Of a DNA stretch of 7,806 bases, positions 1 through 5,887 are shown in pieces. Position 1 is the first letter of the stretch; each line of letters begins with the position of its first letter. Below the pieces are notes generated by a model. The model ran no database searches and was not told where the DNA came from. It saw nothing but the letters and a program-made list of their open reading frames with translations. Origin of the DNA: an uncultured Sulfitobacter sp. (GTDB lineage: Bacteria; Pseudomonadota; Alphaproteobacteria; Rhodobacterales; Rhodobacteraceae). The translations under genes were made by a program, and so were the position numbers. Where the stretch lies: NCBI GenBank assembly GCA_937923365.1, contig CALAIJ010000262.1, positions 1-7,806 of the forward strand, written 5' to 3'.

Positions 1-1160
1 CGCACTTCAAAGCCCAGATCAGTGTCCTTTGGCATGTTGTCCCCGATGCCAAAGTCGCGCCTGTCCAAGACCAGATCGCCGCGCATGCTGGCCGTATTGC
101 CACGCACCTTCAGGCTGAATGGCAAAGTCACGGGAACCGCGTTCTCTTTTATCTGCAGCGTGCCCACGGCCTGATATCCGTCACTTGCATGCCCCAAATC
201 CGCTGTGAAGATCGCGGTCGGATGCGTGGTCGCATCAAAGAAGTCAGCGCCCAAAGCCTGTTGCGTCACAGACCCCAGTTCCAGCGAAGGAATGGAGATC
301 GTGGTTGACACTTCGCCAATTTTCCCAATGTGAATGGTTTCGTCAAAGGTGATGTCTGCTGTCCAGTCTGCAAAACTGCCCGCGACTTCGTTCCCGAACT
401 GGATGACCGTCAGGGTGATCTTGCCCTCGTCGACGGCCCATTCCGAGGATACCGCATCAAGTGCCGCGGTTTCGGGTGCGGTGGGTTTCTCGGAACTGTT
501 CAGGAAAGCGGCACCAACCAAAGCAATCGCCCAAAGGGCAAGGCCAGCAACAAGCGGCGCACGGCTGTGGTTTTGCTCAGGCAGGGGCCCCACCGCCGCT
601 TCGCCCGGCAGCATGCGCGCCAGTGTTGCGTCTTTGTCGATCAACGCGTGTTTCAGGGCACCAGCCACGTGTAGCAAGAGGGCAGCAACCAGCACTTTGG
701 TGGCGACCCAGTGCACGGCAGAAAAGAAATGTTCGACGCCCGTGTCTTTTGGCACCAAAGGCAATCCCTGACCAAAGGGCCACCAGATAGGAGCAAAACC
801 CGCGGCGGCGGCATGACCGATCCATCCCGATAGCGGGACAATCACCAAGGCGCCATAGAGCAGCCAGTGCACAGTTTCGGCCAGAAAGCTCTCTGCCTTG
901 TGGTCTGCGTTCAGCAACCCGGGTTTTGGTTGGCTTAACGCCCAAAGGATACGCCCCAAGGCCACAAAGAATGCCGTCACGCCAAGCGTTTTATGAAGCG
1001 AAAAAAGCCAGGCTTTCTGCGAAAGCTGCTCTGCGGTGTCATAGGGCAGCTGGTTTGCATACCAGCCCAAGGGAATCAGCGTCACGATCAGCAAGGCTGT
1101 CAGCCAGTGAAAGGTCTTTGTCACACCGCCGTAGCGTTGTCTGGTGTTGGTCAGGGCCAT
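1..1160 (-). CDS. Cytochrome b561-like / YceI-domain fusion protein, partial (C-terminus off the left edge)
   Basis: Translating the minus strand from an ATG at 1160 gives 386 open codons to the window edge, so the C-terminus is missing. Residues about 15-170 form a four-helix b561-type membrane domain. His18 (FHWL), His56 (LHKTLG), His150 (VHW) and His164 (LLHV) fit the four haem ligands of CybB-type cytochrome b561; the 14-residue gap between the last two is the same as I recall for E. coli CybB. A fifth hydrophobic helix (about 203-220) leads to a YceI-like lipocalin-fold domain from about 237, with FFDATTHPTAIF, GTLQI and a late DRRDFGIGD motif. Known family roles: b561 passes electrons between quinone and periplasmic partners, and YceI proteins bind isoprenoid or quinone-like lipids. 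The joint role here is inferred. The Shine-Dalgarno is weak (GAAAGAA). The gene is divergent from fabD. Confidence 0.88.
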   Translation of the reverse strand, partial: MALTNTRQRYGGVTKTFHWLTALLIVTLIPLGWYANQLPYDTAEQLSQKAWLFSLHKTLGVTAFFVALGRILWALSQPKPGLLNADHKAESFLAETVHWLLYGALVIVPLSGWIGHAAAAGFAPIWWPFGQGLPLVPKDTGVEHFFSAVHWVATKVLVAALLLHVAGALKHALIDKDATLARMLPGEAAVGPLPEQNHSRAPLVAGLALWAIALVGAAFLNSSEKPTAPETAALDAVSSEWAVDEGKITLTVIQFGNEVAGSFADWTADITFDETIHIGKIGEVSTTISIPSLELGSVTQQALGADFFDATTHPTAIFTADLGHASDGYQAVGTLQIKENAVPVTLPFSLKVRGNTASMRGDLVLDRRDFGIGDNMPKDTDLGFEV

Positions 1161-1198
1161 GTTGGTTCTTTCAAGCGTATATATTCGCATCAACCTAA

Positions 1199-1216
1199 CC
1201 TGCCACGAGGGGCAGG
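1199..1216. repeat. 6-bp inverted repeat in the b561/fabD divergent region
   Basis: CCTGCC (1199-1204) and GGCAGG (1211-1216) are perfect inverted copies separated by six bases. They lie between the divergent starts at 1160 and 1311. No T-run follows on either strand, so this does not look like an intrinsic terminator. It could be a protein-binding site or chance; a 6-bp arm in GC-rich DNA is weak evidence. Confidence 0.3.
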
Positions 1217-1227
1217 CAATACTGTAG

Positions 1228-1237
1228 ATGTGCACAT
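1228..1237. repeat. Perfect 10-bp palindrome ATGTGCACAT in the divergent region
   Basis: ATGTGCACAT reads the same on both strands and lies 14 bp upstream of the candidate fabD -35 box. Its position between two divergent genes would suit an operator. I do not recognise it as the site of a named regulator, and no second copy is seen in the window. Confidence 0.35.
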
Positions 1238-1250
1238 GGTGCGTGCAGAC

Positions 1251-1279
1251 TTGTTTGCCCAAGCCGCGCAAGCTACATC
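1251..1279 (+). promoter_or_regulatory. Candidate sigma70-type promoter for fabD
   Basis: TTGTTT (1251-1256) is followed by a 17-bp spacer and TACATC (1274-1279), which would start transcription about 25 bp before the fabD ATG. The -35 keeps TTG and the -10 keeps TA.A. The same TACATC hexamer at the same 17-bp spacing occurs in the candidate promoter before the GTA-like genes at 7188. The match is moderate and only position and spacing support it. Confidence 0.4.
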
Positions 1280-1310
1280 TGCGAGTAACGCAGAACACAG
1301 GGGGCCAACC

Positions 1311-2243
1311 ATGAGCATCGCATTCGTTTTTCCCGGGCAGGGCGCCCAGACCATCGGCATGGGCCGCGAATTGGCCGAGACCTATCCGGCGGCAAAAGCT
1401 GTCTTTGAGGAAGTGGATGCCGCTCTTGGGCAAAATCTCAGCCAGATCATCTGGGACGGCGATATCGAGACATTGACCCTGACCGAGAATGCGCAGCCCG
1501 CACTGATGGCCACATCCATGGCAGCGTTCCGCGCGCTTGAGGCAGAAGGGGTTGGCATCGACCGCGCTGCATTCGTGGCGGGGCATTCGCTGGGAGAATA
1601 CGCAGCCCTATGTGCTGCTGGTTCATTGAGTATCACAGATGCAGCCAAGTTGCTGCGCGTGCGGGGCCAGGCGATGCAAGCGGCTGTGCCTGTCGGGGAA
1701 GGGGCCATGGCCGCGTTGCTGGGGCTCAGCTTCGAGCAGGCGGCCAAGGTCGCCGAGGACGCTGCACAGGGCGAGGTTTGTCAGGTCGCAAATGAAAACG
1801 ACCCTGCACAGAATGTCGTCTCCGGCACCAAAGCCGCTGTTGAGCGGGCCGTCGATCTGGCCAAGCAAGCAGGGGCCAAGCGCGCGTTGATCTTGCCTGT
1901 CTCCGCGCCGTTTCACTGTGCATTGATGGCACCCGCCGCGGATGAAATGGCCCGCGCGCTGGACGGCGTCGATATCCATGCCCCCAAAGTGCCCGTCGTT
2001 GCCAACGTCCTGGCCGAAGGCGTCAGCGAGGCAAGCCGGATCCCGTCGTTACTGGTCGAACAGGTCACGGGCCGGGTACGCTGGCGGACTTCCGTCGAAT
2101 GGATGGTCGCACAGGGCGTCACCGAGTTTTGGGAAATCGGCGCCGGCAAGGCGTTGTCCGGCATGATCCGCCGTATCCACCGCGACGCGACGTGCCGCAC
2201 CATTGGCATGCCAGCCGAGGTGCTGGCGGCGAAAGAATCCTGA
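1311..2243 (+). CDS. fabD: Malonyl-CoA:ACP transacylase FabD
   Basis: FabD transfers the malonyl group from malonyl-CoA to the phosphopantetheine of acyl carrier protein in the cytoplasm, supplying the extender for type II fatty-acid synthesis. The 310-residue product matches the usual length of about 310. It opens with FVFPGQGAQ, has the nucleophile elbow GHSLGEY (Ser93), the RGQAMQ segment with Arg118, and SAPFH with His202. Gln251 in VEQVTGRVRW matches the conserved Gln of the family. The ATG at 1311 was chosen because AGGGGG (1299-1304) lies 6 nt upstream and the protein then begins as the family does. The frame stays open further upstream, but that extension has no family resemblance. 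The stop is 1 nt before the next gene's GTG, which implies co-transcription. Confidence 0.97.
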   Translation: MSIAFVFPGQGAQTIGMGRELAETYPAAKAVFEEVDAALGQNLSQIIWDGDIETLTLTENAQPALMATSMAAFRALEAEGVGIDRAAFVAGHSLGEYAALCAAGSLSITDAAKLLRVRGQAMQAAVPVGEGAMAALLGLSFEQAAKVAEDAAQGEVCQVANENDPAQNVVSGTKAAVERAVDLAKQAGAKRALILPVSAPFHCALMAPAADEMARALDGVDIHAPKVPVVANVLAEGVSEASRIPSLLVEQVTGRVRWRTSVEWMVAQGVTEFWEIGAGKALSGMIRRIHRDATCRTIGMPAEVLAAKES

Positions 2244-2244
2244 A

Positions 2245-2640
2245 GTGACGTTTCAGGAGGCCCTTTCAGCCCAGCCCCAGTGGATCGTTGCCTGGGTCTA
2301 TTGGCTGGGCGTCGCAGGCCTTGTGCTGCCGCTGATGCTGATGATCTGGCCTCAGTCGCGGGTGGCGGGGATCGTCGCGGCGCTGGCGTCCGTTGCGGCG
2401 GGCATGGGTGTCACATGGGTGTTTGAGACCTACGGCTATGTCAAACTGATCGGTCTGCCGCATATCATCTTCTGGGGGCCCCTTGTGTGGTTCTTGCTGG
2501 GGCAACAGCGCAAAGAAGGCATGCCGGTCTGGCCGCGGCGGATCATCTGGGTCATCATCGTGAGCCTCTCGGTCTCGCTGGTCTTTGATGTGACGGATGT
2601 GATGCGGTATTTGCTGGGCAACCGGGCACCCGCCCTTTGA
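2245..2640 (+). CDS. Small four-helix membrane protein of unknown function between fabD and fabG
   Basis: I do not recognise a named family. From the GTG at 2245 the product has 131 residues with four hydrophobic stretches at about 13-35, 40-60, 71-87 and 98-116. They are joined by short polar loops, one with an aromatic FETYGY motif (60-65) and one rich in basic residues (about 89-99). There is no signal peptide cleavage site, so it is probably an integral inner-membrane protein. The GTG start is preferred because it falls 1 nt after the fabD stop with GAAAG (2231-2235) upstream. An ATG at 2203 in the same frame would overlap fabD by 41 nt and add an unlikely Arg/Cys-rich leader. The gap to fabG is 36 nt, so the gene probably belongs to the same operon. 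A link to lipid synthesis is suggested only by position. Confidence 0.75.
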   Translation: MTFQEALSAQPQWIVAWVYWLGVAGLVLPLMLMIWPQSRVAGIVAALASVAAGMGVTWVFETYGYVKLIGLPHIIFWGPLVWFLLGQQRKEGMPVWPRRIIWVIIVSLSVSLVFDVTDVMRYLLGNRAPAL

Positions 2641-2676
2641 GGGGCCTCGAAATTCAAGATGAATAAAGGAAGACAT

Positions 2677-3414
2677 ATGTTTGATCTGAAAGGGAAAAAC
2701 GCATTGGTGACAGGTGCGTCCGGTGGCATCGGTGCTGATATCGCGCGACAGCTTCATGCGCGCGGCGCGACAGTCGGTCTGTCTGGCACCCGCACGGAGC
2801 CTTTGGAAAAGCTTCAGGCGGAGCTTGGGGAGCGCGCCCATGTGTTGCCCTGCAACCTGAGCGATATGGCCGCAGTGGAGGCATTGCCCAAGCAGGCCGC
2901 AGAGGCCATGGGCACCGTCGATATTCTGGTCAACAACGCTGGCATCACCCGCGACAACCTGTTCATGCGGATGTCAGACGAGGAATGGCAGTCCGTGATC
3001 GATGTCAACCTCACCGCCACGTTCAAACTGTGCAAGGGCGTCATGCGCGGCATGATGAAGGCGCGCTGGGGGCGTATCATCAATATCTCGAGCGTGGTCG
3101 GGGCCACCGGGAACCCGGGCCAGGCCAATTATGCCGCGTCAAAAGCCGGTATGGTCGGCATGTCCAAGAGCCTGGCCTACGAGGTTGCCAGCCGCGGGAT
3201 CACGGTCAATGCCGTCGCTCCTGGGTTCATCGAGACCGCCATGACAGCCAAGCTCACGGACGACCAAAAGTCTGGTATCATGGGGCAAATTCCCGCTGGC
3301 CGCATGGGCACACCCGCAGAGATTGCAGGGGCCGTGATCTATCTGGCGAGCGAAGAAGCCGCCTATCTGACCGGCACAACCTTGCATGTGAATGGCGGTA
3401 TGGCCATGTTGTAA
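2677..3414 (+). CDS. fabG: 3-oxoacyl-ACP reductase FabG
   Basis: FabG is the NADPH-dependent short-chain dehydrogenase that reduces 3-ketoacyl-ACP to 3-hydroxyacyl-ACP, the first reduction of each elongation cycle. The product has 245 residues, normal for the family. It shows the cofactor-binding glycine motif TGASGGIG (12-19), NNAG (86-89), and the catalytic set Asn111, Ser139 (in ISSVVG), Tyr152 and Lys156 (YAASK). The C-terminal part carries the family pattern VNAVAPGFIET and ends in LHVNGGMAML. The ATG at 2677 is preceded by AAAGGAAG with good spacing. An upstream in-frame ATG at 2659 would add only six residues and lacks such a site. FabG-like reductases can serve other pathways, but the fabD/acpP/fabF context fixes the role. 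Confidence 0.97.
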   Translation: MFDLKGKNALVTGASGGIGADIARQLHARGATVGLSGTRTEPLEKLQAELGERAHVLPCNLSDMAAVEALPKQAAEAMGTVDILVNNAGITRDNLFMRMSDEEWQSVIDVNLTATFKLCKGVMRGMMKARWGRIINISSVVGATGNPGQANYAASKAGMVGMSKSLAYEVASRGITVNAVAPGFIETAMTAKLTDDQKSGIMGQIPAGRMGTPAEIAGAVIYLASEEAAYLTGTTLHVNGGMAML

Positions 3415-3486
3415 GCAGCCGCGCATATTCGTTTGCGCGACATGCGTCTTATGCTAAAGGGGGCGCAGATTCGAACCATTGGGCAC

Positions 3487-3516
3487 TTGATTGCGCCCCG
3501 CTCCTTGTGCGAATAG
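3487..3516 (+). promoter_or_regulatory. Weak candidate promoter for acpP
   Basis: TTGATT (3487-3492), an 18-bp spacer and GAATAG (3511-3516) could form a sigma70-type promoter in the 172-nt gap between fabG and acpP. An alternative lies further upstream around TATGCT (3450-3455), but its -35 is poor. A separate acpP promoter is expected because acyl carrier protein is needed in large molar excess. The sequence match itself is weak. Confidence 0.25.
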
Positions 3517-3542
3517 GGGCATCAGACGCCCCGATACGGGGC
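3495..3542 (+). repeat. Alternating GCCCC/GGGGC segments able to form competing hairpins upstream of acpP
   Basis: Four segments alternate in sense: GCCCC (3495-3499), GGGGC (3516-3520), GCCCC (3528-3532) and GGGGC (3538-3542). The last two form GCCCCG-ATA-CGGGGC, a 6-bp stem with a 3-nt loop. The middle two can pair instead around a 7-nt loop, and that pairing extends into an imperfect palindrome spanning about 3510-3540. Segments 1-2 plus 3-4 therefore exclude 2-3. No U-run follows, so this is not an intrinsic terminator. It may be an RNA leader structure or a DNA-binding site. Confidence 0.5.
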
Positions 3543-3586
3543 ACAATATGGGCCGTCAAAACGCCCAAAGTACATGAGGAAATGCT

Positions 3587-3820
3587 ATGAGCGACGTCGC
3601 AGACCGCGTAAAGAAAATCGTTGTGGAACACCTTGGTGTTGAAGAAGACAAAGTGGCCGAGAACGCCTCCTTCATCGACGATCTGGGCGCTGACAGCCTT
3701 GACACCGTTGAGCTGGTGATGGCGTTCGAAGAAGAGTTCGGCATCGAGATCCCCGATGATGCGGCAGAGAACATCCAGACGTTCGGCGACGCCTGCAAGT
3801 TCATCAAAGAAGCTTCCTAA
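3587..3820 (+). CDS. acpP: Acyl carrier protein AcpP
   Basis: AcpP is the small acidic carrier that holds growing acyl chains on a phosphopantetheine arm and delivers them to FabD, FabF, FabG and acyltransferases. The 77-residue product has the family's usual length and strong negative charge. The attachment site is Ser37 in [19 protein letters not shown], with the DSL motif intact. Helix-forming segments around it match the four-helix fold. The ATG at 3587 has a clear GAGGA (3576-3580) six bases upstream, a strong site suited to a very abundant protein. A long leader separates it from fabG and a strong terminator follows at 3880, so it can be transcribed as a separate abundant mRNA as well as by read-through from fabG. 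Confidence 0.98.
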   Translation: MSDVADRVKKIVVEHLGVEEDKVAENASFIDDLGADSLDTVELVMAFEEEFGIEIPDDAAENIQTFGDACKFIKEAS

Positions 3821-3879
3821 GATACGCTTTTCGCGTCCCGCAGAACTGATGCGCGGAGCGAATAGGCAATAAAATTCCC

Positions 3880-3921
3880 AAGCGGCGCCTTTCCAAAGCG
3901 GAATGGCGCCGCTTTCGTTTT
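3880..3921 (+). terminator. Strong intrinsic terminator after acpP
   Basis: AAGCGGCGCC (3880-3889) pairs perfectly with GGCGCCGCTT (3905-3914). The helix continues through one T-T mismatch into TTCC (3891-3894) pairing with GGAA (3900-3903), closing on a five-base loop. TCGTTTT (3915-3921) follows. It lies 60 bp after the acpP stop and separates acpP from the GNAT gene. The stem is symmetrical, so some function for minus-strand transcripts is possible. Confidence 0.88.
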
Positions 3922-4009
3922 GGCCGCAACAATAGCGGCTTGCGCAAGGGAGCAGGGCCGCGCCAGAGTGGGTGCTCAAGTCCCTTCGTGCCAGAAAGCA
4001 ATTCCTCCC

Positions 4010-4543
4010 GTGTCGCGCACCATTCCCACCATCAACACGCCCCGTTTGTCCTTGCGCGCCATGCGCACCGAGGATTTTGAGCGCTTTGCCCAAATTTGGG
4101 CCACGCCCGAGGTTGTCACGCATATTTCCGGCAAGCCTTGGCCCAAGGCGCGGTCATGGGATGCGTTTCTGCGCAATGCCGGGCATTGGCAGATTGTCGG
4201 CTTTGGTCAGTGGGCCATTCAGGTGCACGGCGACACGGATATGGCCGGGCAAACCGGTTTCTTCTTTGGTGCCAGAGGGTTGGGAGAGGATTTCGACCCC
4301 TACCCAGAGGCCGGATGGGTTTTGGCCCCCGCCGCTCAAGGCACCGGTGTCGGGCTTGAAGCCGCGCGGGCCGCGCATGACTGGTTCGACCGTGTCATAG
4401 CAGGGCGCACCGTGTGCATGATCACGCCCGATAACGCCGGTTCACTGCGGGTGGCCGAGGCGCTGGGCTATCAGACCTTGCGCGAAGTCCTGATCGAAGG
4501 CGACATCGTACGTTTGATGACGCGCAAAGGCCCGCCGGTTTAG
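4010..4543 (+). CDS. GNAT-family N-acetyltransferase (RimJ/RimL-like)
   Basis: The protein probably transfers an acetyl group from acetyl-CoA to an amine; the substrate is not apparent. The 177-residue product begins TINTPRLSLRAM, the typical opening of the RimJ/RimL-like (Acetyltransf_3) group. It has EAGWVLAP (100-107), the acetyl-CoA pyrophosphate loop QGTGVG (110-115) followed by an EAAR helix, and the late NAGSLRVAEALGYQ (142-155) corresponding to the family's N.xSxRvxEklGf. The GTG at 4010 is chosen because it puts the conserved opening near the N-terminus. GTG 3968 and TTG 3920 are in frame but add unmatched residues, and TTG 3920 sits in the acpP terminator tail. The Shine-Dalgarno is weak at 4010, so the start is uncertain. 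The gene follows the acpP terminator and precedes fabF by 84 nt; a link to fatty-acid synthesis is not implied by the sequence. Confidence 0.85.
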   Translation: MSRTIPTINTPRLSLRAMRTEDFERFAQIWATPEVVTHISGKPWPKARSWDAFLRNAGHWQIVGFGQWAIQVHGDTDMAGQTGFFFGARGLGEDFDPYPEAGWVLAPAAQGTGVGLEAARAAHDWFDRVIAGRTVCMITPDNAGSLRVAEALGYQTLREVLIEGDIVRLMTRKGPPV

Positions 4544-4609
4544 GGGAGCACTCCGTGCAGCGCGCTCTTGAACACAGGGCCCTCGCCAAGGTATAGCGCA
4601 GGCAATCAG

Positions 4610-4627
4610 AATGAATGGGGCTTCATT
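4610..4627 (+). promoter_or_regulatory. Hairpin abutting the fabF start codon, with the G-rich ribosome site in its loop
   Basis: AATGAA (4610-4615) and TTCATT (4622-4627) are perfect inverted copies around the loop TGGGGC. The fabF ATG starts at the very next base. The only Shine-Dalgarno-like sequence before fabF, GGGG (4617-4620), lies in the loop. The stem is AT-rich and short, so in RNA it would be weak, but the placement could tune fabF initiation. Confidence 0.35.
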
Positions 4628-5887
4628 ATGCGCAGAGTAGTTGTCACAGGGCTGGGTTTGGTTACACCACTGGCGGACGGGGTAGAGGCCAGCTGGAGCC
4701 GTATTCTGGACGGCCAATCCGGTGCCGGAACGATCACCACTTTCGATCCCGAGCGGGTTACAACCAAGTACGCTTGCGAAGTTCCTTTGGGCGATGGCAG
4801 CGACGGCACCTTCAATGCCGACACCTACATGGAGCCTAAAGAGCAGCGCAAAGTCGATACGTTCATTCTGTTCGGGCTTGCCGCTGCTCAGCAAGCGGTC
4901 GAGGACGCAGGCTGGACCCCAACGGACAAAGAGAGCCTTGAGCGTACAGGTGTCTTGATCGGGTCGGGCATCGGCGGTCTTAACTCCATCGCCAATACGG
5001 CCATCATGATGAACGAGAAGGGCCCGCGCCGCGTCAGCCCGTTCTTTGTGCCCGGCGCGCTGATCAATCTGATTTCTGGTCAGGTGTCGATCCGGTACGG
5101 CTTTAAGGGACCTAACCATTCGGTTGTGACCGCATGTTCCACAGGGGCACATGCCATCGGCGACGCCAGCCGGTTGATCCAGCATGGGGATGCGGATGTG
5201 ATGGTCGCAGGCGGTGCAGAAGCCGCCATCTGCGAGATCGGGATCGCGGGCTTTAATGCCTGCAAGGCGCTGTCCACCAAGCGGGCAGATGACCCCAAGG
5301 CTGCAAGCCGTCCATATGATGCGGACCGTGACGGCTTTGTCATGGGGGAGGGCGCGGGGATTGTCGTGCTGGAAGAATACGAGCATGCCAAGGCGCGCGG
5401 TGCCAAGATTTATGCCGAAATACTGGGCTACGGCCTGTCCGGCGACGCATACCACATCACGGCCCCCTCCGAGGATGGCGAAGGCGGGGAGCGGTCCATG
5501 CGGGCAGCCTTGAAAGGCGCAGGTTTGGAGCCCAAGGACATCGACTATATCAACGCGCATGGCACGTCCACCATGGCCGACACCATCGAATTGGGGGCGG
5601 TCGAGCGGATGATGGGGCCGGATGCCGGCAAGGTCACCATGTCCTCCACCAAATCGGCCACAGGGCACCTTTTGGGGGCCGCTGGCGCGATCGAGGGTAT
5701 CTTTAGCATCCTTGCCATCCGCGATCAGGTTGCGCCGCCCACAATCAATCTTGATAATCCCGCCGTCGAGACCGCGATTGATCTGGCCCCCAACAAAAAG
5801 GTGGAGCGCCAGATCAAGGTTGCCTTGTCCAACTCCTTTGGGTTTGGCGGGACGAATGCCAGCGTTCTGTTCGGGAAAGTTGACTGA
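4628..5887 (+). CDS. fabF: 3-oxoacyl-ACP synthase II FabF
   Basis: FabF condenses malonyl-ACP with an acyl-ACP, releasing CO2, and so extends the chain by two carbons in the cytoplasm. The product has 419 residues against about 413 in E. coli. It opens RRVVVTGLGLVTPL and has the thiolase-fold catalytic triad Cys170 (VTACSTGAH), His311 (NAHGTST) and His347 (KSATGHLLGAAG). A late NSFGFGGTNAS (402-412) is the family signature. The ATG at 4628 is used because the conserved N-terminus starts there. An in-frame TTG at 4568 would add 20 unmatched residues. The ribosome site is poor (GGGG, 8 nt upstream). Its TGA overlaps the mltG ATG as TGATG, so the two are translationally linked. No clear promoter is seen in the 84-nt gap before it. 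Confidence 0.98.
   Translation: MRRVVVTGLGLVTPLADGVEASWSRILDGQSGAGTITTFDPERVTTKYACEVPLGDGSDGTFNADTYMEPKEQRKVDTFILFGLAAAQQAVEDAGWTPTDKESLERTGVLIGSGIGGLNSIANTAIMMNEKGPRRVSPFFVPGALINLISGQVSIRYGFKGPNHSVVTACSTGAHAIGDASRLIQHGDADVMVAGGAEAAICEIGIAGFNACKALSTKRADDPKAASRPYDADRDGFVMGEGAGIVVLEEYEHAKARGAKIYAEILGYGLSGDAYHITAPSEDGEGGERSMRAALKGAGLEPKDIDYINAHGTSTMADTIELGAVERMMGPDAGKVTMSSTKSATGHLLGAAGAIEGIFSILAIRDQVAPPTINLDNPAVETAIDLAPNKKVERQIKVALSNSFGFGGTNASVLFGKVD

Noticed and set aside
330..945. Several overlapping plus- and minus-frame open frames of about 110-145 codons
   Set aside because: They are shadows of the minus-strand cytochrome b561-YceI gene, whose own frame is open throughout and carries family motifs.
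993..1310. 106-codon N-terminal extension of fabD
   Set aside because: It overlaps the divergent b561-YceI gene and the intergenic region, has no FabD resemblance, and the ATG at 1311 has a good ribosome site and gives the standard length.
3449..4123. 224-codon minus-strand frame across acpP and the GNAT start
   Set aside because: It crosses acpP, a strong terminator and intergenic DNA. Its apparent repeat of RIGASDAPIR with a plus-strand frame is explained by the palindrome at 3510-3540.
4546..4572. GCAC-TCC-GTGC and nearby GAGC/GCTC pairings between the GNAT gene and fabF
   Set aside because: Only four-base stems and no T-run follow, so a terminator is not supported.
4442..5668. 408-codon open frame on the minus strand opposite fabF
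   Set aside because: It lies wholly antisense to a clear fabF, its translation has no recognisable domain pattern and is rich in Cys, His, Arg and Pro as expected of a shadow frame in GC-rich coding DNA.
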